Below are positions 33,403 through 41,426 of a stretch of DNA of 64,000 nt, piece by piece. The position numbers and the translations under genes are program-made. A model generated the notes under the pieces. That model had not been told where the DNA came from, did no database searches, and saw only the letters and a program-made list of their open reading frames with translations. How positions within the stretch are numbered: position 1 is the first letter of the stretch; every line of letters starts with the position of its first letter. The DNA is taken from the NCBI RefSeq assembly GCF_000785435.2, contig NZ_JTDB02000008.1, positions 1-64,000 of the forward strand, given 5' to 3'. Source of the DNA: Paraburkholderia sacchari. GTDB lineage: Bacteria > Pseudomonadota > Gammaproteobacteria > Burkholderiales > Burkholderiaceae.

Positions 33403-34187
33403 CGCCCGCGCTGCAACTCATCGGCGTAGAGAAACGCTTTGGTGCGACGACCGTGCTGCGCGGTGTCGATCTCGACGTGCGCCGGGGCGAGCGCCACGCG
33501 CTGATCGGTCCCAATGGCGCGGGCAAGTCCACGCTGTTCAGCCTGATCGCGGGCGAGCAGCGCGCGAGCGCGGGACGCATCGTGTTGCACGGCGAAGACG
33601 TCACGCGTCTGACGAGCGCCGTGCTCGCCCGGCGCGGCCTTGCGCGCAGCTTCCAGACCACGAGCGTGTTCGCGCGCCTGCCGGTGCGCGAGAACTTGCG
33701 CTGCGCGGTGCTGGCGTCGCTGCGCGGCGGCGCGGGGCTCGCGGCGCGCTGGCTCGGCTCGGCGCGCGCCGATGCTCGCGTGGCCGAACTGCTCGATGCC
33801 CTCGGCCTTGCGCACGCCGCGCAACGCGAGGCCGCAGCGTTGAGCTACGCCGAACAACGCGCGCTCGATCTTGGCCTCGCGCTCGCTGGCGGCGCACACA
33901 CGCTGCTGCTCGACGAGCCCACCGCCGGCATGAATCGCGCCGAAGCCGCACGCGCCGTCGATCTGATTCGCGCGACCACGGCGGGCAAGACCGTGTTGCT
34001 GATCGAACACGACATGGATGCCGTGTTCGGCCTCGCCGACCGCGTTTCGGTGCTGGTGCAGGGGCGCGTGATCGCGACGGGAACACCGGAGGCCGTTCGC
34101 ACCGATGCCGCCGTGCGCAACGCATATCTGGGCGCGCATTTCGATGCCCGCTTCAATGCCCCCGGACACACGAGGCGCTCGCCGTGA
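33399..34187 (+). CDS. livG: ABC transporter ATP-binding protein (LivG-like)
   Basis: A 262-residue ATPase. Walker A is GPNGAGKST (about residues 38-46), Walker B LLLDEPTAGMNRAEA and the H-loop histidine is in LLIEHDMDAVFGLADR. The signature motif reads LSYAEQRALDLGLAL, as in LivG proteins. ATG 33399 overlaps the livM stop. The C-terminal extension GAHFDARFNAPGHTRRSP is short. Confidence 0.92.
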   Translation: MTPALQLIGVEKRFGATTVLRGVDLDVRRGERHALIGPNGAGKSTLFSLIAGEQRASAGRIVLHGEDVTRLTSAVLARRGLARSFQTTSVFARLPVRENLRCAVLASLRGGAGLAARWLGSARADARVAELLDALGLAHAAQREAAALSYAEQRALDLGLALAGGAHTLLLDEPTAGMNRAEAARAVDLIRATTAGKTVLLIEHDMDAVFGLADRVSVLVQGRVIATGTPEAVRTDAAVRNAYLGAHFDARFNAPGHTRRSP

Positions 34188-34888
34188 ACGCGCTGCTCGA
34201 AGTCGGGAATCTGCGCGCATGGTACGGCGCGAGCCAGGTGCTGCATGGCGTCGATCTGGGCATCGGCGCGGGGGAGATCGTCGCGCTCGCGGGCCGCAAC
34301 GGTTCGGGGCGCTCGACGCTCGCGAAGGCGTTGATGTCGATGGTCGAAGCCGAAGGCGTGCGCCGTTTCGCGGGCGTGGATCTCGCGCCGCTGCGCACCT
34401 TCGAGATTGCGCGGCTGGGCCTGGGCTATGTCGCCGAACAGCGCGACGTGTTCCCGACCCTGACCGTCGACGAGAACCTGAGCCTCGGTCTCGCGAAGCG
34501 TGGCGCGCCGCGCTTCACCATCGACGACGCTCGCGCGCTGTTTCCGATCCTGCGCGAGCGCCGCGGCGCGCGCGCGGGCGTGCTCTCGGGCGGCGAGCAG
34601 CAGATGCTCGCGCTGGCCCGCGCGCTCGTGGGCGGCCCCGATCTGCTGATCGTCGACGAGCCTGCCGAAGGGCTTTCCGCGCAGATGGCCGCGCGCGTGG
34701 GCGCGTGCCTGCGCGCGCTGCGCGAACGCGGCATCGCGGTGCTGCTCATCGAGCAGCGACTCGAACTCGCACCCGGGCTGGCGGACCGCGTCGCGGTGAT
34801 GGGGCATGGGCGCATCGTGTTCGAGGGCACGCCGCAGACGCTCGCGCAGCGCGAAGACATCGTGCGCGACTGGCTAGGTGTGGGCTGA
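34184..34888 (+). CDS. livF: ABC transporter ATP-binding protein (LivF-like) with atypical Walker A
   Basis: A 234-residue LivF homologue: NLRAWYGASQVLHGVDLGIG, LSGGEQQMLALARALVGGPD, LLIVDEPAEGLSAQMA. The Walker A motif reads GRNGSGRST, so the invariant lysine is arginine. I believe arginine occurs here in some LivF-type proteins, but it normally cripples ATP hydrolysis, so catalysis may rest on LivG. GTG 34184 overlaps the livG stop. Its 3' end overlaps the convergent Ap4A phosphorylase-like gene by 15 bases. No binding-protein gene is nearby. Confidence 0.9.
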   Translation: MNALLEVGNLRAWYGASQVLHGVDLGIGAGEIVALAGRNGSGRSTLAKALMSMVEAEGVRRFAGVDLAPLRTFEIARLGLGYVAEQRDVFPTLTVDENLSLGLAKRGAPRFTIDDARALFPILRERRGARAGVLSGGEQQMLALARALVGGPDLLIVDEPAEGLSAQMAARVGACLRALRERGIAVLLIEQRLELAPGLADRVAVMGHGRIVFEGTPQTLAQREDIVRDWLGVG

Positions 34889-35845
34889 CGCCGGCGGCGC
34901 ATCCGGTTTCGCGACGCTCGCGAGCGCCGTCATTGGCCCGATGCGCGCGAGCGTTTCGCGTTGCGCCGCATCGCGCACGAACAGCGAACCCGCGAAGCCG
35001 AGCGCGTTCACGGAGATGCCCTCGACGCGCTCCGTCGCACGCGGCACGATCAGCATCCAGCGGCGCGTGACGAGCAGGTTATAGGGCGTGCGTTGATGCG
35101 CAACGCCATCGACTTCAACGGCGCCGACGCCTGCCACGCGTAACAACGCACGGTAGGCATCGAGCGCGCGCTGTGCTTCCTGATCCGCGGTTTCTCCAGC
35201 GGCATTTCCGGCCAGATCGAGTCGCGCGAACGCATGCGCGAAAGGCAGCCCCGGCACGCGGCTTCCATTGGGATTGGGCGCAGCCGCGTCGAGCAGCGTC
35301 TCGATTGGCATCGATGCACCTCCAGCATCGAGCGGCAGCGGCACTGCCTGAAGATGCTTGTGCGGCTGGCTCGCGCCGGCTTCCGGGCCGCCGTTGTAAA
35401 AGCACAGCGCATCGTAACCGCGCAGCGCGACGAGCAGCGCCGCGAAATCGGCATGATCGAGCAGCGCTTCCTGTGGCACGAAGCGGCGCGTGACGATCAG
35501 CAGATGCCCTTCGAGTACGTTGTATTTGTTGAGAAGTGCTACGTGCGTCGATGAAAGATCGCCCACGCACAGATCTTCGTCATAGGGCAGAAAGGGGTTG
35601 CGTCGTGGCGGCGTTGGCGTCGGCGTCGGCGTTTGCAGCGCATCTTGCGAAGGCGCACCCGCGTGCCGCGCCGCCTCCTTGCGCGCGAGACTGGACACCT
35701 CGCGAACGGCGAAGCGCACGCCGCCATCGTCGATGTGCGCTAGCGTGGTATCGATGGGCTGCAGCGCGCCGCATTGCAGCGCGTGGCGCGTGCGCTGCGC
35801 AATCGCGTCGCGCAGCGTGCTGGCCGTGAGCAGGCTCGCGGCCAT
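34874..35845 (-). CDS. ATP adenylyltransferase / Ap4A phosphorylase-like protein
   Basis: A 323-residue HIT-superfamily protein. The catalytic triad motif is SQPHKHLQAVPLPL, with the middle histidine as nucleophile. The conserved RNPFLPYDEDLCVGDLSSTH and HLLIVTRRFVPQEALLDHAD are typical of fungal-type and proteobacterial Ap4A phosphorylases. It splits diadenosine tetraphosphate with phosphate into ATP and ADP, or works in reverse. A Thr-Pro repeat (about residues 72-80) links the domains. It lies six bases after the adenosine-specific kinase gene, so the two are probably co-transcribed. Confidence 0.87.
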   Translation of the reverse strand: MAASLLTASTLRDAIAQRTRHALQCGALQPIDTTLAHIDDGGVRFAVREVSSLARKEAARHAGAPSQDALQTPTPTPTPPRRNPFLPYDEDLCVGDLSSTHVALLNKYNVLEGHLLIVTRRFVPQEALLDHADFAALLVALRGYDALCFYNGGPEAGASQPHKHLQAVPLPLDAGGASMPIETLLDAAAPNPNGSRVPGLPFAHAFARLDLAGNAAGETADQEAQRALDAYRALLRVAGVGAVEVDGVAHQRTPYNLLVTRRWMLIVPRATERVEGISVNALGFAGSLFVRDAAQRETLARIGPMTALASVAKPDAPPASAHT

Positions 35846-35851
35846 CGGCGC

Positions 35852-36343
35852 TCAGGCCTTGTAGCCGATCGCGCGCAGCAGGTCGAGGCGCCAGCGCACG
35901 TCCTCCCCGGTTTCGACGCCAAGCGGCGGCTCGCCATCGACCACGCCGATAATGCCGCGCCCCTTGTCGGTCTCGGCGACCAGCACTTCGGCCGGATTGG
36001 CGGTCGCGCAAAAAATGCGGCAGACCTCGGGCACGGCTTTCACGGCATTGAGCACGTTGACGGGGAAATAGCCATCGCCGAGAAAGACGATGAAGCAGTG
36101 ACCCGCCGCGATACGCAGCGCGTTGTCGGTGGCCATCTCTATGAGCGCGTCGCTGGTGCCCGAGCGGCGCACGAGACGCTTGCCCGAGGCCTCGCAGAAC
36201 GCGAGGCCGAACTGGATGCCGGGCACCGCGCCGTAGAGCGCTTCGTGCAGGTCCTCGACCGATTTGATGAAGTGGGATTGCCCGAGGATGAAGTTGGTGG
36301 CTTCGGGCTTGACGATCTCTACCGTGGACAATTGCAATTGCAT
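35852..36343 (-). CDS. adenosine-specific kinase (DUF355 family)
   Basis: A 163-residue protein that matches the adenosine-specific kinase family: LSTVEIVKPEATNFILGQSH, then GSGKRLVRRSGT-like (EASGKRLVRRSGTSDALIEM) and a C-terminal GIIGVVDGEPPLGVET. The name comes from structural work on an archaeal member that binds adenosine and ATP; enzyme activity in bacteria is little tested. GGAGG precedes the ATG. Coupling with the Ap4A phosphorylase-like gene suggests a joint role in adenine nucleotide handling. Confidence 0.85.
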   Translation of the reverse strand: MQLQLSTVEIVKPEATNFILGQSHFIKSVEDLHEALYGAVPGIQFGLAFCEASGKRLVRRSGTSDALIEMATDNALRIAAGHCFIVFLGDGYFPVNVLNAVKAVPEVCRIFCATANPAEVLVAETDKGRGIIGVVDGEPPLGVETGEDVRWRLDLLRAIGYKA

Positions 36344-36407
36344 GGCGGACCTCCCGCGCGGCGGCGTGATTCAGGAAGCGTAGTGCGTCCAGGACGCTGC
36401 CGCAATG

Positions 36408-36442
36408 AAAAACGGCCGGCGCCCCCGCGCGCAACCGGCCGT
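36408..36442 (-). terminator. terminator of the Fsr-type gene
   Basis: Stem ACGGCCGG / CCGGCCGT with a 15-base GC-rich loop is followed by T5 when read on the minus strand, 27 bases after the stop of the exporter gene. Confidence 0.7.
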
Positions 36443-36468
36443 CGTTCATGCATGACGCGCTTTGGCGC

Positions 36469-37713
36469 TCAGGCCGCTTTCCTTGCGCGCTTGCCCTCCA
36501 CATCGGGGAGGAACACCGTGAGGATGCCAATGAGCGGCAGGAACGAGCAGACCTTGTAGACGAAGCTGATGCTGGTGGCATCGGCGAGCTGGCCGAGCAC
36601 CGCCGCGCCAATGCCGCCGAGGCCGAACGCGAAGCCGAAGAACAGCCCCGCGACCATGCCCACCTTGCCGGGAATCAGCTCCTGCGCATAGACGAGGATG
36701 GCCGAGAACGCCGAGGCGAGCACCACGCCGATGATCACGGTCAGCACGCTGGTCCAGAACAGGTTTGCATAGGGCAGCAGCAGCGTGAACGGCGCCACGC
36801 CCAGAATCGAGCCCCAGATCACGTACTTGCGGCCGATGCGGTCGCCCACCGGACCGCCGATGATCGTGCCGGCCGCCACCGCCGCGAGGAAGATGAACAG
36901 ATGAATCTGCGCGGCCTGCACGGGCAGGTGGAAGCGGTCGATCAGATAGAACGTGAAGTAGCTGTTGATGCTCGCGAGGTAAAAGTACTTCGAAAACACC
37001 AGCAGCACGAGAATGCCCATGGCCGCGGCCACATGACGACGCGAGAGCGCGACATGCGGAACCTCGGCGCGCTTTTTCTTCATCGCCGGATGAGCCTTGT
37101 ACCAGCGGCCGATTTGCGTGAGCACGACGATCGCGACGAGCGCCGCCACCGAGAACCACGCAATGCTGCGCTGGCCGTGCGGAATCACGATCGCGGCGGC
37201 GAGCAGCGGCCCGAGCGAGGTGCCGGCATTGCCGCCCACCTGGAAGAGCGACTGCGCGAGGCCGTGGCGGCCGCCCGAAGCCATGCGCGCGACGCGCGAC
37301 GATTCCGGATGGAACACCGAGGAGCCGCAGCCCACCAGCGCCGCCGCGACCAGCAGCACGGGGAAGCTCGGCGCCACCGACATCAGCAGCAGGCCGCACA
37401 GCGTGAAGCCCATGCCGACGGGCAGCGAGTACGGCATCGGGCGCTTGTCGGTGAATACGCCCACGAGCGGCTGCAGCATCGAGGCCGTGATCTGGTAGGT
37501 GAGCGTAATAAGGCCGATCTGCGTGAACGACAGCGAGAAGTTGTCCTTGAGCATCGGATAGATGGCCAGGATCAACGACTGGATCATGTCGTTGAGCAGA
37601 TGCGAAAAGCTGATCGCGCCGAGCACGGAGTACACGGTGCGCTGCACGCTGGAGGCGGGCGTCGCGGATGGCGCGGACGCAGGCGCGGCGCGCTTGTCGA
37701 GACTGGTTTCCAT
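36469..37713 (-). CDS. Fsr-type MFS exporter (fosmidomycin resistance family)
   Basis: A 414-residue, twelve-helix major facilitator. SFSHLLNDMIQSLILAIYPM and LITLTYQITASMLQPLVGVF are signatures of the fosmidomycin-resistance protein family, as is ALVGCGSSVFHPESSRVARM. These are drug and metabolite exporters. The N-terminus carries about 20 Ala/Pro/Ser-rich residues before helix 1. The start ATG 37713 has no strong ribosome binding site. Single gene with its own terminator. Confidence 0.9.
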   Translation of the reverse strand: METSLDKRAAPASAPSATPASSVQRTVYSVLGAISFSHLLNDMIQSLILAIYPMLKDNFSLSFTQIGLITLTYQITASMLQPLVGVFTDKRPMPYSLPVGMGFTLCGLLLMSVAPSFPVLLVAAALVGCGSSVFHPESSRVARMASGGRHGLAQSLFQVGGNAGTSLGPLLAAAIVIPHGQRSIAWFSVAALVAIVVLTQIGRWYKAHPAMKKKRAEVPHVALSRRHVAAAMGILVLLVFSKYFYLASINSYFTFYLIDRFHLPVQAAQIHLFIFLAAVAAGTIIGGPVGDRIGRKYVIWGSILGVAPFTLLLPYANLFWTSVLTVIIGVVLASAFSAILVYAQELIPGKVGMVAGLFFGFAFGLGGIGAAVLGQLADATSISFVYKVCSFLPLIGILTVFLPDVEGKRARKAA

Positions 37714-37873
37714 ATTGTCGTAAGCGAAAAGGCTTCACGCGGGCGCTGCGTCGGGAGCGGGGTTCAAACACCCATGAAGAACCCGGCGCGGCGATGGCGT
37801 GAAAAAGTCATGTATAGGAGTTATGAAGCGCAGTGTAATGTGTCTCGACCGAACGGTCCGGACATATTTTGTC

Positions 37874-37901
37874 GAGAATCGGCCATTAATGGCCGGTTCT
37901 C
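37874..37901. repeat. 28-bp inverted repeat in the divergent region
   Basis: GAGAAT and GTTCTC flank a perfect 16-bp palindrome CGGCCATTAATGGCCG, giving 13 of 14 Watson-Crick pairs across the arms plus one G-T position. No T-run follows, so an operator for a dimeric repressor is more likely than a terminator. Confidence 0.6.
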
Positions 37902-37960
37902 ATCGATGATCGCTCCCTTATTGACCCTCGCGAGTCTCGCGAGCCCGACGCCGGCGGAGC

Positions 37961-37987
37961 TAAAGTTTGCGGCGAATCTGCCGTAGA
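37961..37987 (+). promoter_or_regulatory. sigma-28 (FliA)-type promoter of the chemoreceptor
   Basis: TAAA (37961-37964), a 15-base spacer, then GCCGTAGA (37980-37987). The enterobacterial FliA consensus is TAAA-N15-GCCGATAA, so the -35 and spacing are exact and the -10 matches 6 of 8. It lies about 70 bases before the start codon and would place this receptor in the flagellar regulon. Confidence 0.65.
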
Positions 37988-38054
37988 CGGGGTCGAGGCA
38001 GACCTGGGGGAAATCTCTCGTGCAGCCTGACCACAAGAAGGAGATCGTCAAGAC

Positions 38055-39683
38055 ATGAAAGCTGCATTGCAGGAGGCGCGGCGCGCCAGTTCCGTGCCGC
38101 AAGATGCGCGAGCGGGCAGGACGCTCTCGGTGAAGACGATGTTGCGCGTGGCGTTTGCGGTGGTGCTGGCCGGCACGCTGGCTATCGGCGCATTCTCGCT
38201 TGCACAGATTAGTCGTCTGAACGATTCAGCAGCATCGATCTATGAGCAGGGTCACATTGCCAGCCGTGCGGCGGAGGAAGCGCGTGCTTATGTGCTGCGG
38301 GCGAGCCGCGCGCAGAAAATGCTGCTCACTGCGACCACGGCCAAGGAGCGCGACGAACTGGGCGCCGACATCGAAAAGAATCTTGCCGCGCTCGTGGCAG
38401 AGATGAAAGTGCTCGAACAATATTCGACCCAGTCGGGCGGTGACGCGCTTGCCCAGCAAAAGCAGTTCGCGGCGGAGGCGCATACATGGAGCGGGCAATT
38501 GCGCGAGTTCGTTACGCTCGTGAAGGCGCAGCCGCTCGATCTTTCGCAGATGAACTGGCAGGTCGGCACGCGGGACGTGTCGCTGCTTGTCGAAACGGAG
38601 AAGCTCGAAAAGCTCGTCGATCGGCTTGTCGCGCAGCGCGGCGCCGCCGCCAAGGCGACGATCGCGGCGTCGGCGTTCATCTACGAGTCGTCGTTCGTGA
38701 TGATCGCCGCGGCTACGGCCGGTCTTTTCGTGCTCGCATTTGTCGTGAGCGAGTGGGTCGTGCGGCGACTCGCGCGCCAACTCGGCGGCGAGCCCGCCCA
38801 TGCGAAGGCCATTGCCGCGCGCATTGCTTCGGGAGATCTCGCGCAGCCGGTCGAGGTTCACGCCCGCGACGCGTCGAGCATGCTGGGCGCGCTGCGCGAC
38901 ATGCAGAAAGGGCTTTCGGCGACGGTGGCCGAGATTGCTGCGAGCGCGGAGGCGATTGCCGCTGCATCGGGGCAGATTTCAATGGGCAATCTCGACCTTT
39001 CGCACCGCACCGAGGCGCAGGCCGTTGCGCTCGAACGCACCGCGAGCAGCATGGAGCAGTTGACTTCGACGGTGCGCCTGAACGCCGAAAACGCGCAGCA
39101 AGCGAGTGCGTTGGCCGGCAATGCTTCGCAGATCGCGCAGAAGGGCGGCGCCGTGGTCGGCCGTGTGGTGGCCACGATGAATGAGATCAACGAGAGCGCG
39201 AAGAGCATCGCCGACATCATCGGCGTGATCGAGGGCATTGCGTTTCAAACCAACATCCTGGCGCTCAATGCCGCGGTCGAAGCGGCGCGGGCGGGCGAGG
39301 AGGGGCGCGGCTTCTCGGTGGTCGCCGGCGAGGTGCGCAATCTCGCGCAACGCAGCGCCGCTGCGGCGCGAGAGATCAAGGCCCTGATTACCGATTCGGT
39401 CGCGCGCGTCGCGAACGGCTCGACGCTCGCCAGCGACGCGGGCCGGACCATGGAAGAAGTCATGTCGGCCGTGAAGCGCGTGAACGACATCATCGGCGAG
39501 ATTTCGGCGGCGTCGAGCGAGCAGCGCTCCGGCATCGAGGAGATCAATCGCGCGGTGACGCAAATGGATGCGGGCACGCAACAGAACGCCGCGCTGGTGG
39601 AAGAGGCCACGGCGGCGGCGCAATCGCTCGACGATCAGGCCAAGGTGCTCAAACGTCTTGTGAACACGTTTCAGCTCGCGTGA
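38055..39683 (+). CDS. methyl-accepting chemotaxis protein
   Basis: A 542-residue transmembrane chemoreceptor. Helix 1 (about residues 31-52) and helix 2 (about 213-232) flank a 160-residue periplasmic sensor that looks like a four-helix bundle. A HAMP domain follows ([32 protein letters not shown]), then the signalling hairpin with the CheA/CheW-binding tip ([23 protein letters not shown] cut at [20 protein letters not shown]). No CheR-tethering pentapeptide is seen at the C-terminus (NTFQLA). The ligand cannot be read. Neighbouring inositol genes are convergent, so a link to inositol sensing is only a possibility. Confidence 0.94.
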   Translation: MKAALQEARRASSVPQDARAGRTLSVKTMLRVAFAVVLAGTLAIGAFSLAQISRLNDSAASIYEQGHIASRAAEEARAYVLRASRAQKMLLTATTAKERDELGADIEKNLAALVAEMKVLEQYSTQSGGDALAQQKQFAAEAHTWSGQLREFVTLVKAQPLDLSQMNWQVGTRDVSLLVETEKLEKLVDRLVAQRGAAAKATIAASAFIYESSFVMIAAATAGLFVLAFVVSEWVVRRLARQLGGEPAHAKAIAARIASGDLAQPVEVHARDASSMLGALRDMQKGLSATVAEIAASAEAIAAASGQISMGNLDLSHRTEAQAVALERTASSMEQLTSTVRLNAENAQQASALAGNASQIAQKGGAVVGRVVATMNEINESAKSIADIIGVIEGIAFQTNILALNAAVEAARAGEEGRGFSVVAGEVRNLAQRSAAAAREIKALITDSVARVANGSTLASDAGRTMEEVMSAVKRVNDIIGEISAASSEQRSGIEEINRAVTQMDAGTQQNAALVEEATAAAQSLDDQAKVLKRLVNTFQLA

Positions 39684-39690
39684 CGTTGCC

Positions 39691-40494
39691 TCACTTTGCG
39701 TCGCGCTCGATGATCCACTCGTGCGCGGGATCGTTGTGGAAGTGCCACTCGCGCTTGGGACCGGCCATGACGTTCAGGTAGTACGAATCGTAACCGTAGG
39801 GCACGACCACGGGATGGTAGCCGCGCGGCACCATCACGACGTCGTGATCCTCTACAGCCATGGTCTCGTCGAGGTCGCGCGCGTCGGTGTAGACGCGCTG
39901 GAATGCGAAGCCCTGGCGCGGGTTGAGCCGGTGGTAATAGGTCTCTTCCAGCGCGCTCTCTTGCGGCAGGCGGTCGGCATCGTGCTTGTGCGGCGGATAG
40001 CTCGACGAATGGCCCGAGGGCGTGCGCACTTCCACCACGAGCAGCGATTCGGCCGGTTCGGTCTGCGGAAGAATATCGCAGACGTAGCGCGTATTCGCGC
40101 CCTTGCCGCGCGTGGAGCGCTTCATTTGCGCGGGCTCGATGAGCCGCACCGGCAGCGTGCCAAGCGCTGGCGCGCTCGCCACGCCCAGTTCGGCCTCGCG
40201 CGTGGCGCGCACCGTGGCCTTTACGCCGGGCGGCACATAGAGTGCGTACGGCGCGGCGTCTTCGAACACGCTGTCACGCGAGCCGAGATTCGAATACTGC
40301 TTGCCGTCTGCTTCGATATTCACGGCGCCCGAAAGCACGACGATGCAGCTTTCGCGGTCCGTCTCATAGACGTAGACCAACTCGTCGGCCGCGAGCCGGT
40401 ACGCGGCGAAGCCGACATAACGCCAGCCCGCCGTGGCGGGCGTGACGCGCGCGATTGTCTGGCCTTCGCGCTCGGCCTTGACCAGCAGGCTCAT
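39691..40494 (-). CDS. iolB: 5-deoxy-glucuronate isomerase
   Basis: A 267-residue bicupin of the IolB family, converting 5-deoxy-glucuronate to 2-deoxy-5-keto-gluconate in myo-inositol breakdown. The metal-binding histidines are in SYPPHKHDADRLPQESALEE and the C-terminal GPKREWHFHNDPAHEWI. Substrate-site residues YYHRLNPRQGFAFQRVYTD are conserved. Last gene of the minus-strand inositol operon; its ATG overlaps the iolE stop (ATGA). Confidence 0.94.
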   Translation of the reverse strand: MSLLVKAEREGQTIARVTPATAGWRYVGFAAYRLAADELVYVYETDRESCIVVLSGAVNIEADGKQYSNLGSRDSVFEDAAPYALYVPPGVKATVRATREAELGVASAPALGTLPVRLIEPAQMKRSTRGKGANTRYVCDILPQTEPAESLLVVEVRTPSGHSSSYPPHKHDADRLPQESALEETYYHRLNPRQGFAFQRVYTDARDLDETMAVEDHDVVMVPRGYHPVVVPYGYDSYYLNVMAGPKREWHFHNDPAHEWIIERDAK

Positions 40495-41426
40495 GCTGCC
40501 TCCTTGCTTGTGCTACTTGCCTGGTTATCCGAATGAATGTGCGAGTCGATCAGCGAACGCAGCGTGCGGTAACCCTTTTGTGCATATTCGTACGATGGCG
40601 CGATCACCGGATCCTGCTCGGCTTCCACGACAAGCCAGCCGCGATAGCCGTGCTGCTTCAGGCGCGCGACGATTGCCGGAAAATCGACCGCGCCGTCGCC
40701 GGGCACCGTGAACGCACCCGCGAGCACCGCGTCGAGGAAACTCCAGTTGCGGTTGCGCGCCAGCTTCACGACGGCAGGGCGCACGTCCTTGCAGTGCACG
40801 TGGCAGACGCGCGCGATGTGCTTGTCGAGTTCCGCGACGGGGTCGCCCCCCGCGAACGTGATATGTCCCGCGTCGAACAGCAGCCCCACGGCGTCGCTCG
40901 TGCGCGCCATGAGCTTGTCGATGTCGGCGGGCGTTTCCACATACGCGCCCATGTGATGGTGATACGCGAGCCGCACGCCGCGCGATAGCGTATGACGCGC
41001 GAACGCGTCCACGCGCGCGGCGTAGTCGTCCCATTGTTTTTCGCTGAAAAAGCGCGGGCGCTGATAGAGCGGGCGCGGCGCGCCCTGAATCGAGTCGGCG
41101 ACTTCGCCATACACCATCACGGTGGCGCCGTTCTGCGCGAGCAAGTCCAGATGTGGGCCGACAGCCTCGATCTCCTCCGCCACGCTGCGGTGCGCCAGCA
41201 TGCCCGAGTACCAGCCCGACACGAGCGACAGATCGTACTGCGCGAGCAGTGCCTTGAGCGCCTGCGGTTCGCGCGGAAACTTGTTGCCGAGTTCGAAGCC
41301 TTCGTAGCCGATTTCGCGCCCTTCGGTGAGCGCCACCGAGAGCGGTGTTTCGCCTCCGAGCGAGGGCAGGTCGTCGTTCATCCACGACAGCGGATTGATG
41401 CCGATGCGTACGTCGAATGCGCTCAT
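40491..41426 (-). CDS. iolE: myo-inosose-2 dehydratase
   Basis: A 311-residue TIM-barrel protein (sugar-phosphate isomerase/epimerase superfamily). VRIGINPLSWMNDDLPSLGG at the N-terminus is characteristic of IolE. It dehydrates scyllo-inosose to the trione used by IolD. Metal-binding blocks include RLAYHHHMGAYVETPADIDK and LLFDAGHITFAGGDP. Coupled at both ends by ATGA overlaps to iolD and iolB. Confidence 0.94.
   Translation of the reverse strand: MSAFDVRIGINPLSWMNDDLPSLGGETPLSVALTEGREIGYEGFELGNKFPREPQALKALLAQYDLSLVSGWYSGMLAHRSVAEEIEAVGPHLDLLAQNGATVMVYGEVADSIQGAPRPLYQRPRFFSEKQWDDYAARVDAFARHTLSRGVRLAYHHHMGAYVETPADIDKLMARTSDAVGLLFDAGHITFAGGDPVAELDKHIARVCHVHCKDVRPAVVKLARNRNWSFLDAVLAGAFTVPGDGAVDFPAIVARLKQHGYRGWLVVEAEQDPVIAPSYEYAQKGYRTLRSLIDSHIHSDNQASSTSKEAA

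Larger units (their letters stand above)
37714..38054. other. divergent control region between Fsr-type and chemoreceptor genes
   Basis: No coding sequence is visible. A long inverted repeat (37874-37901, with CGGCCATTAATGGCCG at its centre) lies mid-region. The chemoreceptor's sigma-28-type promoter is at 37961-37987. The chemoreceptor ribosome binding site AAGGAGAT is near 38038. Confidence 0.55.
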
